DNA from: Meloidogyne chitwoodi
Lineage: Eukaryota; Nematoda; Chromadorea; Rhabditida; Meloidogynidae
Assembly: GCA_015183035.1 (NCBI GenBank)
Contig: JACZZP010000019.1
Span: forward strand, 1 to 64,000
Direction: 5' to 3'
DNA: 64,000 nt
Shown: piece after piece, positions 38,682 to 50,044 of the stretch
Layout: each line of letters opens with the position of its first letter
Position numbering within the stretch: position 1 is the stretch's first letter
Translations under genes and position numbers: made by a program
Notes under the pieces: generated by a model
What the model was told of the DNA's origin: nothing
Database searches by the model: none
Seen by the model: the letters and a program-made list of their open reading frames with translations, nothing else

Positions 38682-39235
38682 ACCATTTTTTGCACTATTT
38701 CTATGTCACTCTCTCCACAAGTTGCTTAATGATTGACGGTCCCCACTAAAGAAACGATAAAAGATGTATTGGCTGAGTCTCTAAACTCCGTGGCGCTCAT
38801 TCAGTGTGGCGTGCGTGGTCCTCAACAAAGCGGTGTGGCGAAGAGGTCCTTTCTCTTGCTCCTCCCACTCCCTCACAATCATTCTTTCACTCCTTAGGCT
38901 CATCCGACTTCAGGTTCCTTTTGATCATAAATACTTTTAATTCCCTGCACGTCTGAAAAACTTTCTCAGAATAAGAATATTTGAAAAATAATGCTAATTT
39001 TTTTGTTAAAAAACAAGGATTATAAATATTTTGTTTGCCATAATCTAAGCTTTTCTATATTGCAGGATTGTTTTCACTTAACTATGCTTTAGTAATTATT
39101 GCATATTTCGTTTTTAAATTCTTGTTGAATAGTCAGTCCATATTTTCATACAAAATTTGATAAATCTGAAACATATTTTATACATTATTTTTCGTCGTTT
39201 CAGATTTTAGTACTAAAATTAATTCTATATAAACA
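38682..39235 (+). promoter_or_regulatory. Probable 14-3-3 promoter and 5' region
   Basis: The stretch 38760-38920 is CT-rich and comparatively GC-rich (CTTGCTCCTCCCACTCCCTC), unlike its AT-rich surroundings. An acceptor GTTTCAG ends at 39203, about 33 bp before the start codon, and probably receives a spliced leader or joins a 5' non-coding exon. No TATA box is obvious. Confidence 0.4.
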
Positions 39236-40452
39236 ATGGCAGAGAACAAAGAAGAGCTCGTTCAACGTGCTAAATTGGCTGAGCAAGCTGAACGTTATGA
39301 CGACATGGCACAGTCTATGAAAAAAGTCACCGAGCTTGGCGCCGAATTGTCTAATGAAGAGCGCAATCTCTTATCTGTACATAAATTTTGATTAAAAAAT
39401 ATATAATATGTATTTAGGTTGCTTATAAGAATGTGGTTGGAGCTCGTCGTTCTTCATGGCGTGTTATTTCATCTATTGAGCAAAAAACGGAAGGATCTGA
39501 GAAGAAGCAACAAATGGCTAAAGAGTATCGTGAGAAGGTCGAAAGTGAATTAAGAGACATCTGTCATGATGTTTTGGTAAGCTTTAGATTTACAGAAGGC
39601 AATATAATTTTATTACAGGATCTTCTTGATGAATACCTTATTCCAAAGGCTGGAAATCCTGAATCTAAAGTGTTCTATCTTAAGATGAAGGGAGACTACT
39701 ATCGTTATCTTGCTGAGGTTGTTGATTTTTACTAAAATTTCCGATATAAATTTTTCTTGAATATTTCTATAATCAAACAAATTAAATTTTGAGAAATGGT
39801 TCTGATTTATTTTTTAGGTTGCAATTGGTGATATCCGAAGCCTTGTTGTTGAAAAATCACAGAAGAGCTATCAAGAAGCATTTGGTTTACTTTTTATTTA
39901 TTCTTTAATATAGTTCATTATAGACATTGCCAAGGACAAAATGCAACCAACTCATCCAATACGTCTTGGTTTGGCACTTAACTTTTCTGTTTTCTACTAC
40001 GAAATCTTGAACTCTCCGGATAAAGCTTGCCAGCTTGCTAAACAGGTTATTTGGAGTATTCTTTAATAAATTGAATTCTTAATGATTGATTTTTTATTTG
40101 TTTATAGGATTGAGTTTTTAGATAGAATTGAGAATATTCAACATGCTATATTTTTATAATTTCTTTTGTTAAGGCTTTTGACGATGCAATTGCTGAGCTG
40201 GATACCTTAAACGAAGACTCTTATAAGGTAAACTTGTTAAGGAAATGAATTTTTAAGTTAATTATTTTAAAGGATTCGACTCTTATCATGCAGCTTTTGC
40301 GAGACAACCTCACGTTATGGGTTAGTTTTTTCGAAATTAGTTATAAAGTTAACTAGATATCCGAATTCTTTTGATTTATTTTATAGACAAGTGATACAGC
40401 TGCTGATGAGCAAGAAGGTGCAGGTGAGACTGGAGAGACCGGAGGAAACTAA
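39236..40452 (+). CDS. 14-3-3 protein
   Basis: Seven or eight exons joined by eye give about 250 residues, the usual family length. The protein starts [20 protein letters not shown] and contains the landmark segments [54 protein letters not shown] and [18 protein letters not shown]. The phosphopeptide-binding Lys and Arg of NVVGARR and the Arg-Tyr pair of DYYRYLAE are present. 14-3-3 proteins are cytosolic dimers that bind phosphoserine motifs and control signalling and localisation; Caenorhabditis relatives are par-5 and ftt-2. The acidic, Gly-rich tail ([11 protein letters not shown]) is variable in the family. The intron at 40046-40173 contains an earlier possible acceptor (about 40107), so alternative splicing is possible but would break the frame. 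Confidence 0.98.
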
Positions 40453-41525
40453 ATGTGTGAATGAAAAATATTGATGCATAAAAATACGCTGTTTGCTTGT
40501 TTCTCTAATTCGATTGGCAGTGATTTTTATGTTTATTTTTGCACTTGACATCCTCATTTATGCATACCACAAAATTTTTTTGGACAATTTAAGCAATTAT
40601 TGAAAATTATTTTAAGCTAGTATGTAACTTGAGAAATTATTTTCTGTCTTTATAAAAAAATGTCCATGAGAAGTTTTGTGAAGCTTTTTCGACCCTTTCG
40701 TGAAAATATAAAATTATACATACTATCAATATGTGTTGATTAGTGAAATTTATTTAAATTTGTATAATTTACTTCTTTGTCCAACATGATTTTCGATTTT
40801 TGTGAAAAAATAGAAAGTGACTTCGTTTTCGGAACTAGCTTAATTAATCAACTCGTTCTGCTATAAATGTTGATAGTTTAAATATGAAAAGAATTCAGTC
40901 TAACTCATTTTTAAGGATTATTTTATGGATATGAGAAAATTTTGACTTTCTGATAAACCTTACGACTTTTTGCAATGTAAAAGTAAACAGTTCATTAGTT
41001 TGCCTTTTTATTTATTTTGACATTAATATAATAATTTTATAATGGAAATAGATGATAAATGTGTTGAATCAAGTCTCGATGGTTGTTATGTTGAGCGACA
41101 AACGTTATCCTGATGGTTCCAGTTGGCTATTTGGTTTGTAAAGGTTTTTTTCATGGAATATTTGTATATCTTTACGTATTTTTTGTTTTTGGTTGACTGT
41201 CTATTTAAATTAGTTGAGGATATTTGAGGAGAAAAAATAGTGTTTAAATTTTGATAGGGTAAAATTATTCCTTAGACTAAATAAATATTAAGATTTGTCA
41301 CACTTCGATTATTAATTTATGGTTTAGTTCAATCGAATTCTAAAATAGAAACTTTATTTCAAAAAATTCTTTGATCAATTATTTCATATGTAGGATTAGT
41401 TTAATTTCATAATTGCTTTTTTTAGTGCGCAACTGTTGCCGTCATCCTGGATTGTTTTTGTTCTTCTGATCCACTCTCTACAGCAACTAATGCATTTGAA
41501 TCCTTTTTGGTCTATAAAAAATATA
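40453..41525. other. 3' region between convergent 14-3-3 and globin-like genes
   Basis: About 1.07 kb of AT-rich sequence, presumably the long 3' UTR of the 14-3-3 message and the 3' flank of the globin-like gene. A 24-codon frame at about 41042 (MEIDDKCVESS) is too short to support. I see no repeat or RNA gene. Confidence 0.5.
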
Positions 41526-43215
41526 TTAATACTTCACTTTCGGATTTACTACATATCCCAGAGAAAATTTTCTACTTGGACTGCTACTTTGACTTTTCCC
41601 ATTGAAAATATTTTTATCAATTTGGTGTTCATCTTCGTCTTGACTGCTTCTATCATTTGGTGAGGAGCCACCTATGATTAATAATTTATTATTTTTATTA
41701 AAGTTATGACTACGGACGGTTAGTGGAGGTGCCTTCATCTGCTGGACTGACTGAGCGAGAGTTGATTTTCACACTTTTATTGCTTGTGCTGCCCTCTGAA
41801 CTTCGGCGACTGCAAGAATCATCGCCATCTTTTGTTGTACTGCTTCTACGCATACCGGCTCCAATTGCACTGAGTGAGGAATTTGCTGCAGCTTTTATTG
41901 CGTCCTCAACACTTAAATTTTTACGAGAATCAGGGCCGCTTGAAATTGTTGAAAAACTGTTACTGACGCGACTTCGGCGTCGAAGCTGCCGCATTTCCAT
42001 ATAAAAGCCATCGCGTACAGCGGAGAATAGCTGAAAGTTGGTAAGGATTGCATTCATTATCGTGGAAAATAGGATTTTTGATTTTTTATTATAATTTAAA
42101 CAAGATATAATAAATTTGCAGCGAACCATCGTGATAAATTGTGAAAAGGCATTTAGAGTTACAGCTGTAGGATGAACAGCGGCATCCAACAAAAGGCATT
42201 CAGTGATTGTTGAATCTATTAAATTAACGTTAAAAAGGACACTTTCAACATGGAAGTTATATAGGTAGGTAAAAATATCTTTCCACTTTTTTGTCTCATA
42301 TTTTGAAAATATGGGCCATTGGGGAGGATAATATATTTTTCATTCTGTATTACCTGCCAATGAAGCAAAATAGTCAGTTTTGAATCCTTGCACCCGGAAG
42401 CATACAAATCGTTGGCCAAATTCCATTGCCATAGATTGAAGCTGTAAATGAAAAATTATTTTCCAGGGGTACATTTATTTTCAAACCTTTTCGTCTGGGC
42501 TTTCCAGACAATTCACAGCATTTTTAAGCAGTGTTTTTATTGTGTCGGCTATTTGCTCTCGTTGTTCAAGGCTTATAGCTGAATAAAATCGTCCGAAGTC
42601 TTTTCGACGTTCTGCAGAACGTTTTATAATTCTGAAACCTATGTTTTCATGGGGATTATTGAAGCAACTCTGAAATGTTAAGCTTTTAATTCTTGAGAAC
42701 TTTAAATAATTTTAGGATTGGTTGTTATTTTTCGTTTTACCTGTATAAGTTGAATATTTTTGAGCGATAATGAGCATTTGTTTTTGGATGGCTTTGTCGG
42801 CGACTGGCTTGAGGAAGATCCAGATCGAGAACGAGGAACATTCTGATCAATTGAAAGAGAAAGGCGAGATGATTGTGGGATTTGCTGTCGTTGGTATTGA
42901 ATATCACACTCTAGAAGATAGAATGTTTTTTTAAATTTTTTTAACTTTTGATTTGGGGTATTTTTGATATACCACCATCCTTCCCTGTGAGTCTTTTTTT
43001 TAAATATTTATCTTTCTACCATTGTCATTAACTGTGAGCATTCCTGTCGAACTACCAACTCTAATAGACGGTGTATTTTGCTGGTCTTGTGTCTTTATTG
43101 GTGCCGTCCCCATTGACATTCTCCGTGACATTTTCTTTGAGGCTTCAGTTCCACTGCTGCTATATTTTTTAGTGGTTTCCCCGTTTGACTGAGCACGTGA
43201 CACTTCACTTCCCAT
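41526..43215 (-). CDS. Globin-like protein with N-myristoylation motif and Ser-rich tails
   Basis: The first exon starts at 43215 with MGSEVSRAQ, matching the M-G-x-x-x-S pattern for N-myristoylation. A Ser-rich stretch follows, then a globin-like core: SCFNNPHENIGFRIIKRSAE, RRKDFGRFYSAISLEQ, the exon LQSMAMEFGQRFVCFRVQGF, then TECLLLDAAVHPTAVTLNAF and FSAVRDGFYMEMRQLRRRSR. The layout resembles nematode neural globin-like proteins. Where globins have the proximal His (pattern Leu-Gly-x-x-His), this protein reads EFGQRFV, so Phe appears to replace it. The C-terminus is a long Ser/Arg-rich tail (RRSSTTKDGDDSCSRRSS) continuing through a small intron (donor in the Pro-Ser codons at about 41720, acceptor at about 41672) to end in NPKVKY at 41526. 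Without that splice the frame would stop at 41710. Membrane association and non-canonical haem binding are inference. Confidence 0.75.
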
Positions 43216-43980
43216 ATTTTATGTTTAATTTTTAGAAAATAAGTAAATACTGAATAATTTTTAAATTAAAATGAGGTTGTAATAAAAACTGAAATAGAGA
43301 AAATTGCGTTAAGTTTAAACTTTGATTTAAAATTAATATAACTGAATTAAAAATATGAAATGCATTTGAGAAAAATAAAAGTAGATTATAGATATATCTG
43401 CCTTAAAAACATTAATTTGTGTTAGATTTAAGTTCTCCATATCCTTTGCTAGTTTAAAATTAATTATGATTTCTCAATTACACAACTGGAGAAGATTAGA
43501 TGAACTTTAGCGTAAATTTTCGATAGAAAGCTTGCTGCTATGTAAAATACTGGGTTTAATTTCAAAATATCAAAATTTGCCATGGTGGAGTAAACAACAA
43601 CATATGTTTATTTTTGTCTAATTTTGCTAAGTCTGGTATAAATTGTGTCAGCTGTTCGTCCTTTAATTTTAAAAACAGTTTCACTTCTTTGCTATAATTA
43701 TTTTAATACTAAATTCATCATCTGCTTTGATTGTTTTTAAATTCATGAAGTGGATAGATTGGCATCAATGATGTTCTATTTAATCAACATTTTACAACTT
43801 GAATAATCTTTTAATTTAATGACGTTGTCCATTTTTAAAGTATGCTTATATTCATATAACTTGCAATGATTATTAGCAAAAATTGAATCTAGGAGAAATT
43901 TAATAGAATATCCGGAAAAGCTTAAGTTGCTCCCGTTTTTATTTTACTCCTAGATTTTTTGCACGCCAACGGAAAAGTGG

Positions 43981-44015
43981 TATAAATGTTTTTGTTAGCC
44001 CTCACTCAGTTCAGT
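43981..44015 (+). promoter_or_regulatory. TATA box and initiator-like element
   Basis: TATAAAT at 43981-43987 is followed 20-28 bp later by CTCACTCAGTTCAGT, which contains two TCAGT initiator-like sites. The ATG of a short secreted-peptide frame comes 27 bp after that. The spacing fits a focused RNA polymerase II core promoter and is unusual here, as other genes in the window lack clear TATA boxes. Confidence 0.45.
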
Positions 44016-44041
44016 TTATTTCCCATCAATAACTCACATCA

Positions 44042-44137
44042 ATGGCGAATTTTATTTTTCTAATTGCGTTTTTGCACTTCTGTTGCTTTTTATCTGATCC
44101 ATATGTCAAATTTATTTTTTCTTCTCAAAGGGGCTAA
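44042..44137 (+). CDS. Candidate 31-residue secreted peptide
   Basis: ATG at 44042 opens a 31-codon frame: a short hydrophobic signal-like segment (MANFIFLIAFLHFCCFLS) then DPYVKFIFSSQRG and a stop. It lies directly behind a TATA box and initiator with proper spacing. I do not recognise the peptide. It could be a tiny neuropeptide-like or effector-like product, the first exon of a longer gene, or chance; no suitable 3' exon was found. Confidence 0.3.
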   Translation: MANFIFLIAFLHFCCFLSDPYVKFIFSSQRG

Positions 44138-46719
44138 TTTTGGAAGCGAGAAAATATTCTCTCCTCTACCACTCAATCTCTCTCAATCCAATCGCCATCA
44201 AGAATAAATTCTAAATCCGTTCCCCGGGAAACTGAATGTATTAAATACATTTTTTATATTATGTCCAACGATGAATTTAGGCGAGAAAATTAAAGAAAAT
44301 TGTTTAGACAAAGGTATGGAAAATCTTATGAAGGTTGAATTTTTCTTTTTTGAATAAAATGTCTATGTCTTCAGTTATTTAAATTAAAATTTTATATGAA
44401 AAAGAAATGAAAATGCTTTTAAACAATAAAAGATGCATTTTACGTTAGATTTTTGCATTTTCTTAATTTTAGAAAATACCAATATAGAAATTAAGATATA
44501 AATAATTCTTAAGTTAGTCAATGGATTTAAATGGAAAATGAAACAAAGTAAGAAATTTATAAAATGTAGGTTTGAAGCAGACTAAAATAGCTTAAAATTA
44601 AATAAAATACTAATAGAAAAAAAGTAATTTAAAATAACCATGAATACCAACGGGGAAATTTGATAAAAATTTTACTTTGTGAAAGGGATAAAAATATATA
44701 TTATAAAAATTTAAGCAAACTAAACTGGGAAAAGCATCTTAAAAGATATAATTTCATTTATTTTTATTAGTCCCTCGTTTATTATTTATTATAGTTTTCA
44801 TAATTTAGTTTAAACCAAGTTGCCGAATATTAGGGTACTTTTTTCTGAATTTTTCAATTAAAAAGAAGGGATAAGATATTTTTAAATTTATCTACAATGC
44901 TTGCTTTACTCGTTTTGTCTTTCGTGATATACTTCTTAATTTACTTATAATAAAACGTCAGCAAAAATGAGACTCTCTTCTAGTCTCAAGAGAAATGAAG
45001 TGAAATATAAAGGCTTTATAGTCAGCTCCAAAATTGGTTTTAAAATCGTAAAGCGAATGGAAGAAAAAAGGGGGGTAAAATTTCGTCAAAACCGATGCTC
45101 AAAACTGATTAAAAATGGTTTATTTTTGTACTAAAAATTGTAAAAATGTTACTTTAGAAAAGCGTTCTGACATTTCAATTTTTCTACTGAGCATATATAG
45201 AGCTGCTTAATAAATTGTAAAGAATAACGCTTCCTTTTGCTTTATAAATCATCATTAGGTGCATGAAAGAGCATCGGATTGCAAAATTGCTAAGTGTCTG
45301 TTAGTGCTAGCACCAATGAGCATAAATTTTATGACGATGAGCTTTTTATGCTTGCATTTATTTTTATATACATACAAGAAGGGAAATTTTAAAGGCTTTT
45401 TTAAGGAAACAATTCAAGAAATAAATTCGAGGAATAAAATGAACAATTAATTGCGCACAGAATAAATTTAAAATCCCATTTTGGAAACATAAAATGGAAG
45501 GAGAGAAAAAAGGAATATTAAAATAATGACGTAAAATAATTAGATTTCACTTGTTTTCTTGGTATGAAAGAAAATTTACCTTTTTCTATTGTTTAAAAAT
45601 TCTTGAGATTAGACATATATTGTTAATTCTCTATAAAATCTACATAGATGTATCAGTTTCATTGGGATAGCATTATAGCCTATTTAATGTTATGGACAAA
45701 CTCGGACTTTTTCGAGAGATAACATTTTAAAATATGAAGAAAATGGTCTTTGTTACATTTTTTGTAATTTACACTTTGTTTATTTCTTTACCTGAATTTG
45801 AGCACTAACGCTTTCTTTAGTTTTAAATATTTATCGTCATTTCCCTGGAAACCATTTGTATTTGCAGTTCCTGTATCAAAATGAAGGTTGAGTCCTTATG
45901 TAGAGTAATTATTTGAGAAGGAATATTTAAAATCATGAGGCATTGGTGTTAATATAATTTTGTAGGTGGATGAGGAAAAGCTGAAACCTTTCTTATTGCT
46001 TGGACTATGCGTACTCTAAAAAGGGCTCGCATATTTTCGTATAAATGAAAAGTAGGGATTAAATTTTTTAAATTTATATACCACTCGAATTGTCAAAAAC
46101 AATTTTTAATTGAAACAATTAGAGGCAACAATGTAAAAAAACAGAATGATCAAATAAGAATACCACCTACCATTTAAATATTTAATTGTTAAAATAATTA
46201 CTCACTTATCCCACGCTTTGATATTTTACTTATTCACGCAAACAAATTAAATGCCAACGAAGAGAACAATGTTTGCGTTTTGCTTAAGTATGCGCGTGCC
46301 GTTCTATTTGTGCTTTGCTTTTGAGTTTCGAAGAAATATTCATTTTTTTGTTCAATGGCGCAGTTTAACGGCCCAATTTCGTTGAATATTAAATCAAGCG
46401 TTAAGCGGAGAAAAACTAAGCGCGTCATTGCTTTACTTTTACACGACAACGGCAATGCCCTTGTAGTAAATTTGTTAGAGTTTAAAGTAAAATTGAAAGA
46501 GTGCAAGCAAATTTTCGGGGATTTCCATTTAAATAAAAGAACAAATAAACTATTTATGTTTAACGAATACATATTTAACATTTATAATTATTATTTAAAA
46601 AATTTTAAGTACAAATATTTTCATTATCGGCCTCTTCTGAGTTGTCTCTTGTCCTTTAATCATTAGAAACTTTAAACCTGAATTTTAAAATATATTTTTT
46701 TAGTTAGTTTTTATTCTGA

Positions 46720-47970
46720 CTAGTCACATTCATTTCTTTCCTGGTACATTTTCAAACCCAATTGTTCAAATTGAATTTTTGCTTTATTATTTCCTTGTAT
46801 ATTTTGTGCTAGCAAGTCCATTAGTTTGTAGAAATTGAGGCTAAAAAGCCATTTAAGTTTGGGGAATAATTCTCCCATTTGTACAAGTTCATCAGGTGTA
46901 ATGGTTTGTAAATCCTGTTTAATTTAATAAAAGCACTAATCTATGATCTTTGCCATTTTTATTATGCAAAGGATAAAAATAGAAAACATTACCCCGATTA
47001 AACCGACTCCATCATCTTGCATGCTACTAGAGTCGTTAAACTATAAGTAATTCACATTTTAAATAGTGTCATATCATTATAAAAGTTTAACCTTTGCAAA
47101 TATTTGTATGACATGCGGGGGCAATTTACTCATTGTTTCATTGACTGCATGACAAAGTCTTTCCACATCTTCCCATCCATCAGAACACTCAGTAGCTATT
47201 TTTGATAAAATCTTTTAAAGAATTTAGTTAAATTCGTATTTAGGTAATTTCAATATTAACCTGATCTTGTGTATAATTCATAGAAGCTATTATTGCTTTC
47301 ACCTTTTTGATTTTTTTGTGAAAAAAATTTTTTTTCTAACCTGATCATTTGTAAAATTAGTTGGAGTAAAATTTGAGGAATTCTAAATTTATAAAATAAA
47401 AAGGTCTTGTTTTAGATTAAAACCATTTTGCTATATATCTGTAGGCCAACCAATACACCTTCTCGGACTACACAACGAAATGTTTTTATTTTTATCTGTT
47501 TCAATATTTTAAATTAAAAAATATTTGCTTTTAAAATAAATGCCCAACTTGTATGTATGTCTAATTTGAACTAACCTTATCTAAAGCACTAGCCCACGAA
47601 TCTGGAGCAAACGCTGAAAAGTAAATATAAATACATATTATGTATTTGAAGCTATAATTTTTCAGGATTTAAATTTTATTAATTTTCGAAAGAAAACGAA
47701 CTTGCGAAAGCGTCCTTTATCGTTTTATAAACTGTAGGAGTAATTAACTCTGCGCTCTTATTTGCCAATGACTGAATAATGTCATCTGAAAGTGTTCCAT
47801 TTATTTTAAAGCCCAGTAACTGTAAATCTGTAGCCAATGTGGATTGATTCAATGGTATTGAAAAGCTCTTGTAAATATGAAATTATATCTATTTAAATTA
47901 AACTAACTTTTCCGAAGATATTGAAGATGTTTACGATAATTAGCAAGTTAAAGTGTTGATTAAGATACAT
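46720..47970 (-). CDS. Secreted protein of unknown family
   Basis: About eight short exons on the minus strand. The start at 47970 gives a signal peptide (MYLNQHFNLLIIVNIFNIFG). The next exon reads SFSIPLNQSTLATDLQ, LLGFKINGTLSDDIIQSLAN, KSAELITPTVYKTIKDAFA. Further small exons include AFAPDSWASALDK, KTFRCVVREGVLVGLQ, NSSNFTPTNFTNDQ and VKAIIASMNYTQDQ. A larger exon has KIATECSDGWEDVERLCHAV, and the last has TITPDELVQMGELFPKLKWL and ends in ERNECD. The mature protein looks helical, with four cysteines (in FRCVV, ATECSD, ERLCHA and ERNECD) and N-glycosylation sequons. Periodic amphipathic helices and the FPKLKWLFSL stretch recall nematode lipid-binding secreted proteins, but I cannot assign it to a family. 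Exon joins are provisional. Confidence 0.6.
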
Positions 47971-48656
47971 TTTTCTAATGCTTGCTTTATAAAAATATTT
48001 CTTAAAAAATGTTCTGGAAACTATTAAAATGTTTTTAAATTTCACAAAATTATGATTCAAATAATTTTTGTGAATCACATTTGTTCATGTTTATATGCAT
48101 GTACTTATTCTCATTTAATAATGCATTAAATTTCCCTTTTTAATTCCCTACCTTAATAAATAACAAAATTTAATCTTCAAAAATTGTTTAATCTCTCATT
48201 ATTTATATTTAATACCTAGGCTAGGCCTATGTGTTTTCAATTTTTTCAACAAAATATTCCGCCTATAGGAAAATATAGGGCGTTTTTAATTTTTTAAATA
48301 ACTTTAAATTTTGATTTTTTTGTAAACAAACTTAAATCCATTCGATAGATTTTTTAAAGGGCTATCGATTGGAATAAAAGTTTTGAAAAAAGTCGAAAAT
48401 ATCGAACAGATGTCAAAAACATTTTTTGGACGAGAAAGGTGAGGTAGCACCGATTTTTGGACCATAACTTTTTTGTAGTTTAAGATACAGATTTGATCCT
48501 AGCATTAGGCATACCTACAGACCTTAGATTATCCAATGGTATAAAAATTGACCGGATCAGATAACGATTAAGGGAGATATGTGTCAAATTGTCAGCAGTG
48601 TACGCCTTTTCCATAAACTAATATATGTCAAAAACAATTTTCTATTGAAAATAGAA
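47971..48656. other. Intergenic, upstream of the secreted-protein gene
   Basis: AT-rich sequence with no exon or clear repeat unit. The stretch from about 48340 to 48600 (CTATCGATTGG, GAGAAAGGTGAGGTAGCACC) looks like dispersed repeat DNA but has no second copy in this window. Confidence 0.4.
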
Positions 48657-48660
48657 AAGA

Positions 48661-48725
48661 TGACCTGTGGTTCAGTGGTAATGTGCTGAGTTTGCAAATA
48701 TTGTTATGGCTTCGAACTCACAATT
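48661..48725 (+). repeat. tRNA-like (SINE-like) remnant
   Basis: TGGTTCAGTGGTAATG resembles an RNA polymerase III A box and GGCTTCGAACTCA, about 35 bp later, a degraded B box. The sequence does not fold into a proper cloverleaf, so it is a tRNA-derived remnant rather than a gene. The head (GACCTGTGGTTCAGTGGTAA) resembles that of the tRNA-like piece at 54459-54523. Confidence 0.45.
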
Positions 48726-48839
48726 TAAATCTTTTTTTAAATTATTCACGAGAGGCCATTTAGATGAGAGCAAGTAATAGTGAAATGCCATGTAGCTCAG
48801 ATCAAATAATCGCGAAATGCCATTTAGAAGTATATTAAC

Positions 48840-50030
48840 TAATTGTTATTTAGAGCTCGAAAAACTGAACAAAATATATAAAATTAAAAAATTCTGACTT
48901 TTAAAAGTCGAAATAAAAACCCCTAAACATTTAAAAATTAAAGGGGAAATGACTAAAACTTGTTTTTTTGAGCTTTTAAACTATTGGAGAGATTTTAATG
49001 AGACATATATCATTGGAAAGAGCTCGAAAAATGGAGTCGAATGAGCTATGTATATTCAAAATACTACAACCAGGATTCGAGAAAATGGCCCATAAACATC
49101 CATGAATTCGATTATAATACAGTAAGAAACATGTTAAATTAAAATCTCAGTTGGCAGTGAAACGTCTGTTTATAATTAATTAAATTTGTTAAATACCTTT
49201 TCAGTGCAAATGATAAATTGGAGAGATGTTTATACAGTATTTTTTGAGATTTTTTTCTAAAAGTCGGATTAGTCTGGATTTTATATATTATTTAGAGCTC
49301 GAAAAACTAAATATAATATCAAAAAATTAGAATATTATGACTTTTAGAAGTCGAAATAAAAGCCCCTAAACATTAAACAATTTTATGTGGGAAATGTCTA
49401 AAACTGACTTTTTCAAGCTTTTTTTATAAAAGTCAGATTTGTCTGATTTTGATATATTTTATAGAGTTCGGTATTCTGAATCAAATATCAAAAAACTAGA
49501 CAATTCTGATTTTTAGAAGTCGAGATAGGTTACTGTAGTTTTAGCGTTTTTAATGAATTTTTGAGCTTTTTTTCTAAAAGTCGGATTAGTCTGGATTTTA
49601 TATATTATTTAGAGCTCAAAAAACTAAATATAATATCAAAAAATTAGAATATTATGACTTTTAGAAGTCGAAATAAAAGCCCCTAAACATTAAACAATTT
49701 TATGTGGGAAATGTCTAAAACTGACTTTTTCAAGCTTTTTTTATAAAAGTCAGATTTGTCTGATTTTGATATATTTTATAGAGTTCGGTATTCTGAATCA
49801 AATATCAAAAAAAACTAGACAATTCTGATTTTTAGAAGTCGAGATAGGTTACTGTATTTTTAGCGTTTTTAATGGATTTTTGAGCTTTTTTTCTAAAAGT
49901 CGGATTAGTCTGGATTTTATATATTATTTAGAGCTCGAAAAACTGATTAAAATATAAAAAAATTAAAAAATTCCGACTTTTAGAAGTCGAAATAAAAGCC
50001 CTTAAAAATTTTAAAATTAGCGTTTTAATG
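48840..50030. repeat. 318-bp satellite (about 2.5 copies plus degenerate left part)
   Basis: CTAAAAGTCGGATTAGTCTG starts at 49257, 49574 and 49893 (317 and 319 bp apart). Each unit holds two half-units with AAAAGTC(G/A)GATT...GACTTTTAGAAGTCGA, which can pair as hairpins. The half-units contain TAGAGCTCGAAAAACT and GAGTTCGGTATTCTGAATCA, versions of the core of the 1-22 kb satellite. At 49008-49055 there is a clearer copy of that core in the reverse sense (CATTGGAAAGAGCTCGAAAA, then GAGTCGAATGAGCTATG). Confidence 0.85.
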
Positions 50031-50044
50031 CGAGTTTTCTCTAA

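Larger units (their letters stand above)
43216..46719. other. Gene-poor intergenic region
   Basis: 3.5 kb of AT-rich DNA between two minus-strand genes. The only element I can support is the TATA-driven small peptide candidate at 43981-44137. A slightly GC-richer patch at 46230-46540 has open frames on both strands (115 codons on minus, 103 on plus) with no recognisable content. No tRNA, rRNA or transposon was seen. Confidence 0.5.

Noticed and set aside
45259..45450. A 63-codon plus frame with a hydrophobic middle
   Set aside because: It has no signal peptide at its start, no family resemblance, and lies in AT-rich intergenic DNA.
45734..45808. A 24-codon frame starting MKKMVFVTFFVIYTLF that looks like a signal peptide
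   Set aside because: It stops after about 24 codons and no proper donor site allows a second exon.
46234..46666. Overlapping 115-codon minus and 103-codon plus frames
   Set aside because: Neither has a recognisable domain, introns or promoter. Mutual overlap on opposite strands suggests compositional openness, though a small gene cannot be excluded.
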